This document shows positions 43,901-56,019 of a stretch of 64,000 nucleotides of DNA, piece after piece. The position numbers were made by a program, and so were the translations under genes. The first letter of the stretch is position 1. The number at the start of each line of letters is the position of its first letter. A model generated the notes under the pieces. That model did no database searches. It was given only the letters and a program-made list of their open reading frames with translations, and was not told the origin of the DNA. The stretch is from the NCBI RefSeq assembly GCF_019649055.1, contig NW_026570312.1, forward strand, positions 372,001 through 436,000, read 5' to 3'. The stretch is from Paramacrobiotus metropolitanus (Eukaryota > Tardigrada > Eutardigrada > Parachela > Macrobiotidae).

Positions 43901-46900
43901 CTGTGCGTGGCGTACGCGGCCAACATTGGCGGGACGGCGACGCTGACCGGCACGATGCCCAACATCGTCCTCAAGGGACAAATCGACGCGTACGTTATAG
44001 TGCTGATTTCAACCAATGACCTTTATAACTTGTCACGTATTGCCAAATACGCTGTTGTTTCTTGCTGCTCGTACACAACTCGACTGACATTCTGCAGCTG
44101 GTATTCGCAGATACCGTTGCCGTTGCTAAGACATAGTATGACTCCATTACATAACTCTTTATACCCATGTATACTCGTCCGCACGAATGCATTCAATGAA
44201 AATTAATATCTCGGTGATTCTTCAAGTGTATTATTTATTTAATAATTGTTAGTTGTTACTTATTAAAATTGTTCGTAATGACATATTGGTGCACGGTGCA
44301 GTTTATATGGACCAGTCACCGGCGTGAACTTTGCCACGTTTCTGTTGTTCTCCCTGCCGGGAATGCTGCTGACGCTAATCGTGGCCTTTATCTGGCTGCA
44401 GTGGATTTTTATCAGCACATGGTACGTTAAAAAGTCGCAGTACTCGGGTTTAAATTTACTATAAGCCTAGTACAGTTCTAATATCCATAGGTCCTGTAGA
44501 AAACGCGGGAAGAATACGGCGCCCGTGAAATCCAGGGAGGCACTCCGCGCCGGCATGCTGCAGGAGCGCAGTACTGTGCGACAGATAATCCAGGCCAAAT
44601 ACAACGACCTGGGCACCATCGGGTACGCTAATTTGGAAGCTAAATTGAAATGATAAAACTGATTTGAAAAATAATGTCACTCTCGTATTTTCACGGTTTG
44701 ATGGCATGTTTTCTACTTGACAGATTTGGCGAAGCGAGCGTAATGCTGCTGTTCCTCTTCTTGGTCACGGCCTGGATTCTCCGCGACCCGTACTTCATCG
44801 CCGGCTGGCAGGCGTGGTTCCCCCGTGGCTACGTCAGCGACGCCACGCCGGCCATCCTCGTCAGCTTCCTGCTCTTCATCTGGCCGCGAAAATTATCGCC
44901 GGCGAATGACAGTAAAGGTCACGCCTCCCTGCCGCCGATTCTAACATGGGCCGCCATGAAACGCCGCTTCCCCTGGGATGTCTTCCTGCTGCTGGGTGGG
45001 GCTATCGCCCTGGCAGATGCCACACAGGTACCACGATGCATGGGCACGAATACGATGAACTAGTAAGTAAACAGTGCAACGTTTTTCGCAGGTGTCCGGT
45101 TTGGCGGACTGGATGAAAGACCAGATGCACTACTTGACGCGTCTGCCGCCCTGGTTTTAGGTTTTAGGTTTTAATAGCTTAATGTCTACAGATACAAGGA
45201 ATCACTCCTTATCGAGATCTATAGACAGGTCAACATAATCAAATAAGAGGAACAGCAATTTTAAACTCTTAAAAGAAAGAAATAAACAATTCATCGATTT
45301 TATCAGAGGTCAAGATTATTCGATGGCAGGTGGTCTTTAGCAGATGCGATCTCCTTCCATGAGACGTCTTCCAGTGCTGTTTGGAAGGCTTGCAGTGAAC
45401 GATACGACGATAGATCCAAATCGAGATCATTCCAGAGTTTAGCGATCCTCCATCCGAAGGAGTCTTCGCTGGCTGGCACTTCCGATCCACAAAAACTGGT
45501 CCTGGCGGCTTGGATCGGGAACGGGTGGCGCGACATCCGATCAGCATTCCGAGTGTTACCTGCAACAGTGCTAGCGGCAGTAACTGACTCATAACTAATG
45601 AAAAAGTTGTTACCGAAAGGTAGCATGCCAAATACGAGTTTATATGCAACACACAAAGAGGTTTTAATGCGACGTAATTCAACCCCGTCCCAGTCTATTT
45701 CGCGAAGCCGGCCACAGTAATATGTAAGTGCACTGCCCATTCGCAATCTTTTCAGAAATTTCAGCGCACATTTATCTAAATCGTCTCTATGAGTTTTAAA
45801 AAAGGGTTTAACAACTGGACTGCAATAATCGAAAAGGGGAAAAATTAATGCTTTATATTATAAACAAATAAGTGCTGCAGAATCATAATGGTTAAAAAGC
45901 GATAAAATGTAGCCTATGCGCTTCCGGATCTTGGTACACAAACTACTCGTGTGTTCACTCCACCGCAGTTTTCGATCGACCAACAACCCTAAATATTTGG
46001 CGATAGGACGATTTTCAATCTCAACATTGTGCAGAACATATTTATGTACTTCATTCAAACTTCGCTTCATGGAGAAGCGCATGTGTACTGATTTTTTCGG
46101 GTTAAAGGTCAATCGTTTAGCAAGAGCTGAATTATATACGGCATCAATATCTTCTTGAAATTTTGTACAGTCATCGCCTGTTATTATAGGCCTACATAAA
46201 AACACATCATCAGCGAAAATAAAAATCCGGCTACCATTAAGCAGAACAAACACCAACCCGTTAATTTCGCAAATAAACAGTATTGGGCCTAATACCGAAC
46301 CTTGTGGTACTCCGCTTGTAGCTACCCCACGTTTTGAAAATACACCATTCACGACTACAATCTGTTGCCTACCAAGTAAATAGTTATTCAACAAACTAAT
46401 AACGTCTGGGTCAATACCAAGCAAACCGAGCGTTGTCAACAAGGAATGGTGATCAACCCGATCGAAGGCTTTAGTGCAGTCTAACATTATCGCATCAACT
46501 TCAATTCCGGTATCAATAAAGTCCTTAACAAATTTCGAAAAAACCAAACACTGCAGTTCCGTGTTACGTTTAGCACGGAATCCAAACTGGTTTTCACTTA
46601 ACAAGCAATTACTTTCCAGAAAGCATCGTAAATAGTTCGCAATGCACCTTTCAAAAATTTTTGAAATAGGATGCAGAATTGCGATAGGGCGGTAATTAGT
46701 AATCACCGTTTGGTCAACAGACGTTTTGGGAAGAGGTGTCACGTACGACGTTTTCCAGTGCGACGGAAATGTACTGTATTTGACGCAAGCATTAAACAAA
46801 GTAACAAGCGGTGTCACAATTGAGCTGCCGCATGCTTTTATTAACGAGTTAGAGATTTTGAACTGACCGGAAGAAGAAGAAAATTTCATTTCGTTTAGAG

Positions 46901-49213
46901 CCGTTAAAACGTCATTTTCGCTTACTTTAAAAACAATTTCCCTGTTTCCAGGTTTGGGAGGCAAAATAGCGCAATGAGAAGGGCAGTTGTTTTGAGACAC
47001 GAGAAACACTTCGTTAAATCTATTTGCTTTGTCGCCGTCTGAAAAAAGGGTGGTAGCTTCTGGCGTTTTAATGGGCGGCAGAGTTTTTTTGTCAACACTT
47101 TGTTTGATAAACTGCCAAAACTTTTTTGGATTATTTCTGGTCGCCATCGCAACGTCTAAAATGGCGTTCCTGCGGTGTGCTTTGAGAATAGTGTCGACTT
47201 TCAGAGATTCGGCCTTCCATAATCCTTTCAAACTGTCTTTTTTTACCACATTATTTTCTTGCTGCATTTTGCGGAATAGCCTATTTCTACGATTTATCGC
47301 TTTACGAATGGCTAACGGATATTTTTTAGTTTTTTTAGCTGTACGTTCGCTGTACGCAAAAAAAACGCTGTGCAACGTTTAAAATCTCGTTTTCCAACTG
47401 TGTTGCCATAACAGATGGGTCACTATCTGTTAAGACACACTGCCAATCTATCGCAGTTAATGAATTTTGAAAAGGTCCGATTTTATCAGGAGGAATTTTC
47501 CAGTGCTTAACACCTGACTGAAATTCAGCTTTACGACATTTATAATAAACGCGGAACTGAAAAGCATAATGGTCGTTCGAAGCGGATGGAGGTGACACAC
47601 ATTCAACGTCCGTGACAAAGCGGTGCGTAGAAATCAAACAAAGATCAAGGATGTTGTTTTCTCTAGTGGGGAAGCGTATAAGTTGGCGAAAATTAAATTC
47701 CTTCATAGAATTAAGCAACAGCTGAGACGCAGTGGTAGGGGCTCTCATACTATTCCAACAGATATCTGGCAGGTTGAAATCACCCATCAAAATAAGCTTG
47801 TTACGTAACTCGACAGAAAGATTTTCTTGTAAATGTTCAACAAGTACCGGTATTAGCAAAGCCTTTTTTGAAGGTCGTATATAGACAACACCGAATAAAC
47901 AGTCCAGAACAGGCGATTCTACGAACAAAATTTCAAGATCATCTCTATCGAGATCTGTGCGCCTGAAACCTTTTAGTTTTTTTGATAAAACTAAAGCAAC
48001 TCCACCGTGGCTGTCCGACCATTTCCGCCATTGGCGAAAAACGTTAAATTTGCGCAGGTCAGCAAAAAATTATCAGAATAAATTTCTTGGTCCCACGTTT
48101 CCGTAAGCGCACTAACATCAGACTCAGAACAAAACTGCCTAACTTCTTCTTTCTTAGAAAATATACTGTTAATATTGCAATATTTGATTTTTATATTTCG
48201 AAAATGTTTTGGATTAACATTCATTACTTGCATATACTTTTTATCGCTGTTTACCCCTGCGAGTTTTTTGAACCCATTATTTCGGGTTCTCCAACAGCTC
48301 TGCGTTGATTCGGCATTTTGCAGAACTTGGCCACATGCCCACTCTCGTTACAGTTAAAACAACGCATTACGTAACGTTCGACCGGGCACATGCAAAAATC
48401 AAATTTTATGTTACCGGTTTTTTCAAGAAAAAGGCAGCCTTCGTGGGATGTTTCAATGACCATAGCACATGTTTTAACCGCTTCTGCTTTACTAACAAGT
48501 TTTTTTGTTACTTTGATTTCACGTATAGGTGACATCTTATCCGACACAATTCTCTCAAAATCTTGGGGGCATGGTTATCGTCATCGTCCTGCTGGTCTCA
48601 ACCCTGACGGAGTTTGCTAGTAACGGCACCATCGCCACCATTTTCCTGCCCATTCTGGCCAAATTGGTGGGTGTTCCATTATAACAGAACTGAAATTATT
48701 ACCACGGAACACGCGTAGAGCAAAATGGCAGAAACCTGCTTGATTTTGATCTCCAGTACGAATACTGTTAATGTTTTAGAGTTCCAGAGTTCTAGTAATG
48801 TTCTAGAGTTTAGAATTTTTTGAGTTTTCCAGACTGCGAGATTTCGAAATAAAAATAAGCCTATGCACAACATTGTGTGGGGGATGCTGTAGGCGGAAGT
48901 GTCGCATGTCAATCCGCTGTACTTGATGTTGCCGGCGACCATGGCCTGCTCCTTCGCCTTCATGCTACCGGTGGCCACGCCCCCCAACGCCATCGCCTTC
49001 GGCTCGGGCTTCCTGCGCATCCGGGACATGGTCGTGGCCGGGTTCGGACTCAGTCTGCTGGCGATTGTCATCCTTCTCGTTAATCTGCACACCACCGGCG
49101 TCGGGCTCTTCCAGCTCCTCCAAACACCGGCCTGGCTCATCGCCCTCCCCTTGGGATTGCCTATCAACACCACTGGCGCTGTGGCGAACAACATAACGAC
49201 GCTAGCCTATTGA
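40953..49213 (+). pseudogene. SLC13-family Na+/carboxylate-sulfate symporter, split by a retrotransposon
   Basis: Multi-pass membrane symporter. Exons 40953-41048, 41544-41693, 42233-42348, 42557-42615, 43378-43649, 43835-43989, 44302-44421, 44491-44622, 44724-45027, 45092-45154 (interrupted), about 48562-48666 and 48893-49213 join in frame at every intact intron and give about 630 codons. Family marks: AHCAYVLALMSVFWLAEVLP, first SNT motif across exons 4-5 (MWISNT/AATAMITP), [17 protein letters not shown], second site SNGTIAT and the C-terminal SFAFMLPVATPPNAIAFGSG signature. The exon with RLPPW is cut after 45154 by an antisense retrotransposon that adds F and a stop, so the last two helices are lost unless the insertion is absent from another allele. 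Everything else looks functional, which suggests a recent event. Confidence 0.9.
45155..48562 (-). mobile_element. Non-LTR retrotransposon (CR1/Jockey-like), antisense in an SLC13 exon
   Basis: About 3.4 kb on the minus strand. A remnant of ORF1 (48547-48251) ends with a CCHC knuckle (CFNCNESGHVAKFC). ORF2 has an apurinic endonuclease (ALTETWD; LILMGDFNLPDI; SNDHY) and a reverse transcriptase (LPKTSVDQ, NYRPIAILHPISKIFE, SGVPQGSVLGPILF, FADDV active site). It is disabled by two frameshifts in the endonuclease (about 48020 and an 8-base A/T run at 47353-47365) and one stop at 45860-45858, after which the same frame continues to 45303. The 3' end is a (CCTAAAA)2-3 tail at 45172-45155, the microsatellite tail style of CR1-like elements. 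The 5' end is truncated inside ORF1. No target duplication could be defined. Confidence 0.9.
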
Positions 49214-49584
49214 TTCCCTACATCCTTTGCATTGGAGTTCCTATTCTGACCTGAGACATACTTAATGTTCTTCCCTCGTTTAGTCCATTAATTGAACGAA
49301 TACACAGACCTATCTGTAGAAGAATGTTGGCTGTTTTGGTTTCTTTCTTTTCTTCTTGTACAGCAATAATTTTTATAATTATTAACAAGAAAACCAGAAA
49401 GGCTGGGCACTTTAATTCCTTCGGGCAAATAATGTCGATCATGGCCGGGAAAGGCCCCGATCTATCACAGAAAGGGAAAAGACAGCCTGAAAAACAGATT
49501 AAACGTTAGCAAATCCAAAGGCACGGGTTAATGTTGGCGATTCAAGCTTGCATTTATACCCCAATTTCCCCCTGGATCTCACAC

Positions 49585-49720
49585 AGGCAACTGCCAGAGA
49601 CCCGGGAGATATGGAACGAGTGACCACTGAGAAACAGTAAGTGTCCGGCTGGCAGGCGGAACATGAAGTGGCGGGTCGAAGTTAAAGATGGTCACCCAAC
49701 TGTTTGTATACGGACGAGTT
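49585..49720 (+). pseudogene. Third, decayed copy of the 66-residue LEA-like gene
   Basis: The frame ARDPGDMERVTTEKQ aligns with GRAGDMQRVTTEKH of copy 2 (residues 19-31). After a TAA come VSGWQAEHEV and, shifted, EVKDGH. The start codon region and C-terminal motif are missing. The TAA sits in CAGTAAGTG, which looks like a splice donor, so an exon boundary is an alternative. Confidence 0.55.
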
Positions 49721-49769
49721 TGTACTTCGTACACGTTAACTTTTCTTGGTATTTTTTGGGAAATGTTTC

Positions 49770-50535
49770 CACTGTATTCCACGGTATCCTGGCAGTATCC
49801 TATACGCATCCTGCCTGTATTCTGAGATTTTGCCATCTTCTTCTATCACTACCATATCCTACCTTATATCCGCAGTATCCTCAGTGTATCCCGTAGATAT
49901 TCTACTGACAAAACCTAAGTAAACATAAGACAACAGAAGAAATCCAAGACATTCAGCCAAGTACCCCAGTATTCATGTATCCAAGCAGGGTACATGAAAG
50001 GTACGTAACGGATACAGTAAGGATACATCAGCATACTGACGTTAATTACATCAAGGTGGATAGGTACATCAAGGTGGATAGGTGGTTACCCTATATACAC
50101 AGGTGGTTACCCTATACACCTTGGTTACATTACAGTAACCATCAAAGCTGAAGACGGCATCATACACGGAGAATACATATGGGATACCACAGTAGTTGAG
50201 AATACTGTAGGATACATCATCCAAGAAGGGCCGTAATGCGTGCGGAATAGCAGTTGATATTGCATGAGCATCAACTCTTCAACAGCCTGCAGTATCCCAC
50301 CGTATTCTTGTACTGCCGTTTATGTATCCAGCTTTTACCTTGGTTAATTTGATGGGTACCGTTTAGTATCCTAAAGTATCCTTACCGTATCCGTTCCACA
50401 TCTCCCGTGGACCCTGGTAATTTAATGTTTTTTAACAGAATACATGTAGGATACGTGAAGGAATCTGCAGAAATACGCTGAGATGGGCATTGAAATTAAC
50501 AGAGGACAGAAAAAGTATAAGGATACATAAAGCAC
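49770..50535. repeat. GTATCC / GGATAC arrays, second locus
   Basis: GTATCC-type units lie at 49777-49900 and 50288-50400, and GGATAC-type units at 49985-50060, 50150-50215 and 50440-50530. The spacing and orientation pattern match 27283-28920. A short tandem of GGTGGATAGGT/GGTGGTTACCC lies at 50045-50125. No retroelement is enclosed here. Confidence 0.75.
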
Positions 50536-50624
50536 TGTATACATGTAGTGTATACGTAGACGATGCACATTGCCGTTGCTCTAGGAGTACGACAGGAATG
50601 AACGGACATTCCTCTCAATGGGCC

Positions 50625-50750
50625 AATGTCAAAACGCCGGCGGAATTTTCTGCCGGCGCAAATTTTGTGTGGTCAAAACGCCGGCAGAATTTTTGCATAG
50701 TCAAAACGCCGAGGGAATTCATGTCGTCCAAACGCCGGCGGAATTTCCTT
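50625..50750 (+). repeat. AAACGCCGGCGGAATTT tandem repeat
   Basis: Four units starting at about 50631, 50673, 50703 and 50731, each GTCAAAACGCCGGCGGAATT-like with variable spacers. Each unit includes the 6-bp palindrome GCCGGC or a variant. The sequence from 50760 to 51000 shows no gene. Confidence 0.75.
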
Positions 50751-51451
50751 TGGGAACATTTTCTATCAAAAAAGACAAATTTGTCTCTTTTACGCAGCTT
50801 GTCTTCTGTACCGGCTGTCCAGTGCCCAAGCAACAAAATAATGTAAGCTTTCCAGTAAAGAAATTAATGGCCCACGATAATTACAGTAAAAATCTCTAGC
50901 GCTATTGAATCGAATGGAACCTCAGTTAGATTTGTTTCGATTGGCAGCTGTACAATCATCTCACTGTCTCAAATCAGTGTACGATAACAATAATAAATTA
51001 TTATTTGTTTATACGAGTATGCAAAAGCCGCACCCCTTGCTCATACGGAGCACTGAATGAATCCAAGTTTGCTCGTTGCAACATGTTCGCTTACGTAAAG
51101 TATGCCGCATGCCGTATGATGAGTAGCTTGTTAATTGATTTTTCCTGTAACAGAGGGCGACGTACGAGTATTGACTGATACGCTTGGATCGTTATAGCAA
51201 CATTCAGCAGAATTAACGAAGTTGTGCAGCATATTTCCAGAAAAAAAGAGTAATAAATTGTCTCTCTCTCCAGAAATACAACACGGAAGTTTTCTTTACT
51301 GCGTACGATTCATGTAAATTACAGGCCATTTTTTCAGCGGTAATATTTGTGGATGCGCATGCAGAAGAATATAATTATTCTAGCAAAAAGCTTTCAGTAC
51401 TCGGTTCTGCGACAAAGCTCATACCTGTCTGATAGCGACCTTATTCGAACC

Positions 51452-53401
51452 ATGTTCACAAGCGGGGTGTGGCTTTATGGCGCCATCGCCGTGCAAGACG
51501 ACGATAACTCCTTCCGCCAGGGAATGATCACCGATCTACTTCAGCTGGAGCGGAGCTTCCTCATCGATTTCGATTACCCCGATCATCATGCCGAAAGAGT
51601 GCCGTTTGATCGCTGTTTCGGCCCCATTTCGCCTGATTCCCATGGGATTGTTCGCTTTACTGCGGGAAACTCGATAGAAGTCCTATGCCGCAGCAGCGAA
51701 CAGGAGGCATGGCGCTGGACGCCGGCCACCGTCATTGCTGGATCGAACGAAACCTTCGCTTTTGTGGAGATGCAGCGCAATGGGGAGACCGTCCGTCAGG
51801 TGGTATCGCGACAACATGTTAAAAACACGGCAGAATTAGAGCCGATAGATTTGGAACGATACCGACGATACAGTGTGCAGCTGAGCCGACGACTCTTGTA
51901 TCTGGGCAGCGCGTGCAGCCAGGAGGATCTCCAGTGGTGGAATCGCCAGCACGGGAGTTACCTCCCGGCTTTGGTGGTGAAGATTGAAGAGGGCTGCCTG
52001 ATCCATATTACCCGCGGCCCAAAGCCCCACCCCCATTTTGCACCAGCGAATTTTAAAGAACTGGTAGGTTACACGCTTTTTGACCTGTTTGTTGCAAGGA
52101 TTTGTGGTAGTGACATTCTCCTTGGGAATCGTAAAAATAATGTAACGTGCTTAAATTTGCGTCAGCGTTTTTTGATTCCGATTTTTTCCAAAGGCCAGCA
52201 TTTTCCGGAGAATGGCGGACCGTTCACGTGGTGGAGAGAATTCTCGGACATATGCGCCCAAGGGTCTCAAGCAGGTATGTGGTGCATTTGTTACACTGCC
52301 ATGTTCAGTCATTTTTATCCCGTCGACAGAAACGTAGTGTTATTCCCTTCGGTAAAACTTGAGGTCATAATGCCAATGTTAAACGTCAGTACCACACTTC
52401 TGTAGCGGAGTTTGGACACCGGCCTCCGTCCAGCGTGCATCAACGCGATTTTGCCGCCCGAATCCATCAGCCATATATTCTCCTTTCTGGAGTTGCGTGA
52501 TCGGATACGGTGCCGCCTGGTTTGCAAAGCGTGGCGTGACATCGCGATGTCGCGCCTCCTACCTGTGAAAATCGAAGTGTGTTCGTACTTAATGCCGGAC
52601 CATTTTGCCATGGCAGTGGACCGTTGGGTTACTCATGGCACGAAGACGCTGATTTTCCAGTGCTACCACTGCCAAAGCGAGAGAGTGCATCGTGCGCTGG
52701 AAACTCTGTTTAGTTTACTGCAGATAAAAGGCATACGACTTAAAACAATCGTATTTTCCAAGTGCGATGTGTGGGCCGATGATATTCTAGCCTTCTCCGA
52801 CGCTCTTGTGCTGAAATTTCGCCGGAAATTGCACGGCATTTGCGACATACTCGTGCTGCACAACGTGCGCCTGTGCGGGTTGCCTTATGTGGACGCCGAG
52901 ACATGTCACTGCATATCAACACAAAAAACCGGCTTTTTTGCGTCGGACACATTGGATGTGGCTGCGGACGTGCTGGTGGAAAAGTGCGTGATTGCTATCG
53001 GTAATCAACTGCAAATGGAATCGGCGCTGGGTGTGCTGGAGAAGGGATGCCCCCCTGTACGCCCAGAGCAGTTTCCGCTACTGCGGAGTCGGCTGGAAAC
53101 CGGAATCTTGACGACGGCTGTGGTTCTACAGGTACAGCAGACCCTCATGCAATGATTAAACTAGCCTACCGTATCTCCACCTCTTTATAAATGCCATTAA
53201 ATTATCCGTGCATTCTGAATGGCGTTCCGGTGGAGACAACTCGACGTGCGGTTTGTGGAGTTGAAAGTTACCGGCATGGCCGGAGGTGCGCAATTGCAGC
53301 TGAGAGTCTTACCTGGCGGTACAGACTGCTCACTACCGGCACCCTCCGCCTGTGCCCGATTTCTTCGCCCCCCTTTATTGAACAACAAGTACATAGCATG
53401 A
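51452..53401 (+). CDS. Agenet/Tudor-like F-box protein, gene D
   Basis: Putative SCF substrate receptor. Exon 1 (51452-52063, 204 codons) starts MFTSGVWLYGAIAVQDDD and has two beta-rich segments (SFLIDFDYPDHHAERVPFDR; IEVLCRSSEQEAWRWTPATV) that parallel those of gene C despite low identity. Exon 2 (52406-53131) opens RSLDTGLRPAC and contains a classic F-box at its start (LPPESISHIFSFLELRDRIR, CRLVCKAWRD), then about 190 residues of Leu-rich substrate-binding type. Both junctions are phase 0 with GTAGGT, CTGTAG and GTACAG sites. The third exon is uncertain. A frame ending at 53401 (RWRQLDVRFVELKVTG) is a plausible C-terminus but has no good acceptor. An upstream ATG at 51347 is in frame but not shared with gene E. 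Confidence 0.82.
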
Positions 53402-54191
53402 TGCTAGATAATGAATACCGCGGCCGCTAAAGTAGGGCGGGCGGGTGGTAAACGAAAAATGTTGAGCTAGCAACAAGTGGAAAGCCGTTATGAGAAATAA
53501 GCATCACGATGCGTCGCGCACGAGCAACTGCACACGGCACAGAACCGGTGCCGGAAAATACAGGGGTGAGAGTACAGGGAAATTAACGAATTCAGCGGTA
53601 ATTTAATTTCCGCTAATTCTTAACTGGCATTTAGTATACGGGAAGTGTAAGGTTTAATAGTTTAGCGTCCGCACACATTCAGGGCAGCGCCCTATTCGAG
53701 GCAGCAGGCACTCACAACAGCAACAACCATTGCTCCAGAACACACAGCATTTCTGACCAAGCTTTAAACAAGATACAACAGCGCATTTATACACCAGTAA
53801 CTCAGTGCACCCACTGAGTTTCTGGTGTACAAATTACAAACACCTTTGTTGGCCGAATCGCAGGTTCCACAATTTTTGTCGCCATATCTTTAAAAGTACC
53901 AATGCGGGCAAACGTGGAAGATCGCCAGTCTCAACGGTCAGGAACTTACACACTCACAAATCTTGTGGGAATCCCTACATCGCATGTTGCTGGTGCTTGG
54001 CTGGTAGTGGGAAAATTAAGCTGATGTGTTCGAGTGGGGAGCAGTGTAACATAGCCCGAAGATCGTGAGCGTGTTTGCGGCGCTTTGCGCAACACGATCC
54101 CCTGCCAGAATTCGCTCTGATTTACTTGTGGACAGTTATGTATTATAATTTGTATCCGCTCGCTCGTGTGTTAAACTCAAACACTGATGCC
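53402..54191. other. 3' flank of gene D without genes
   Basis: Homologous to 60870-61620 in duplication unit 2, which shows where that unit carries an extra transposon. No coding sequence recognised. Confidence 0.5.
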
Positions 54192-54557
54192 TTAAGGGAA
54201 GTGGGCCGGTACATATTTAAAATTCATTTTAAAATTTGAAAAAAATTATGGAGGTCTGGATCGGTGTAAAAACGATCTTCATGGACATGCGCATTTACTT
54301 GCAAAATCTGAGGGAGATCGGTCCATAATGAGACCTTTGGTACACCTGAATGCATTTAAACTTTTTGGAATTTTCTGACAGCCATAACTCCCGAACCGGA
54401 TGCTGCGCGCACAAACGGTTTTCACACCAGTGTACACATATCTTCTGGCTACAGAATGTCATAAACCGAAACAAAAAAGTGTTTGGGAGTGCGAAAAAAT
54501 AAAAGTTTTCATGCATGTACACGAATTTGGTACCATGTACCGGGCCACTTCCCTTAA
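54192..54557. mobile_element. piggyBac-like MITE, 358 bp between TTAA sites
   Basis: The body 54196-54553 starts GGGAAGTGGGCCGGTACAT and ends GGTACCATGTACCGGGCC then ACTTCCC. TTAA flanks both ends. The paralogous site in unit 2 (about 61625) has no insertion. Related pieces lie at 8395, 38545, 39890 and about 4929. Confidence 0.85.
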
Positions 54558-55445
54558 AGGCAATATCTTCAACAATTCGAACTGATATAATATCACACAA
54601 GTCGAAATAAGTAGAAACGAAAACGGTTGTAGGTTTAAGGTTGAACACGTAGCAGCACTTTAACATATCCCAACATTTTTTATGGCTCATTTTGTGTAAA
54701 GGTCATCTTTGGACCCAGTCACATTGAACAGTGTGGAACAGCTTTGCGTGTTGCCAATGTGCCATACGGCCGATAGTCCCCATACCAATATGATACCACT
54801 AGACTGTTCTTGGTGGCACAAATGGGACAGTAATTCCAAGGCGTGGCCTTTTAAAAAATTTGAATGTTTCCAAACACAATAACCAATATTCCGTTGGTAT
54901 CCAAGAACGAAATCTCGTTTTTAGGTGTTAAAGCAATGGCAAGCCGGTGACCCAAGGTTTGCCCGAATATCACTCGCCACTGATTTCCCCTGGACAAAAG
55001 TACCGTTGGATTCCCTGACGAAATTGGCCTTCTTCATCTTGCAGTGGCATGTGGCTGACAATTATCCCCAACGATCTCCTTGTCATAAATACTGAACACA
55101 GGAACGAAAATCTACAAGCAGTTTTTCATCCTTCAGTGACAAGAAGCAGTGCTTGTATTTTGTAAGTACTGTATTAAGAAATAAGCTAACTGTGCTAGAT
55201 GTTGCTTCACAAAAAAGCGCCCTATACTTTATTGTTTATATTTATTGTACGGCAGGCAGGTAACCCATTAAAAGGCTAGGATCGAGATCTAGCCTGGGAA
55301 TTTAAACCTGGCTAAATAACAGGAATCATAATGAAATTAGAGCAAAAGCCACAAAACAAGAGAAGTACTAAGAAAAGAAAGGCATTAATTAATAGTAACA
55401 TGCTTCAGTGCATTACGAAAAACATTTAATGTGTTTTCATACTGT
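54558..55445. other. Duplicated intergenic sequence
   Basis: Aligns with 61640-62740. Near 54890 it holds the uninterrupted version (ATTCCGTTGGTATCC) of the site occupied by a MITE at 61951. No gene recognised. Confidence 0.5.
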
Positions 55446-55995
55446 ACAGCGTTCTGCCATGTTGTTCATGGGCAGCCTGCGCAACGGCTTAGCCGTGGAA
55501 GAGATCGAGCAGTCTGAATCTACACAAGCGAAGCGTACCGCAGTGCGCGTAATGCTATGGATCGGATCACGCGTAATGCTAGTTTCGTTTGTGTTGCACA
55601 GCTGCAGCCGAAAGCGTGAACCGGATGGATGGGGAAGAGCTGCGCTGCGTTAGAGAAATTGTCCTGTGCGTGGCGTCCGCGGGCGACATTTACGGCACGG
55701 CGACGCTGACCGGCATGATGCCCAGTATCGTCTTCATGGGAGAAATCGATGCATAAGTTTCCTCGACAGTTGCAGTGATATATACGGGCAATCTGTTGCC
55801 GCTTAGTTTATCTCAACTGCAGTAAATCAAACGAAATTATCTATAATGGCATATGTTCTACGATGCAGTTTATATGGACCAGCCACCGGCGTGAACTTTG
55901 CCATGTTCCTATTGCTCTTCCTACCGGAAATGATCCTAACGCTTATCGCGGCTGTTATCTTACTGCAGTGGATGTTTATCAGCACATGGGCGTGA
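55446..55995 (+). pseudogene. SLC13 relic 1
   Basis: Only exon 3-, 6- and 7-like pieces of the 40953 gene remain: [17 protein letters not shown] (about 55451), EELRCVREIVLCVAS with GTATLTGMMPSIVFMG (55625-55755) and GVNFAMFLLLFLPEMILTL (55865-55995). The signature GGT is now YGT. Exons 1-2, 4-5 and 8-12 are absent and the pieces are out of frame with each other. Confidence 0.85.
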
Positions 55996-56019
55996 TTGCC
56001 GCACTGCTGCAAGGGTATG

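Noticed and set aside
47335-47375. Programmed ribosomal frameshift in the retrotransposon ORF2 at the 8-base A/T run
   Set aside because: A second shift upstream and a stop downstream in the same ORF point to decay or base errors. No stimulatory structure is evident.
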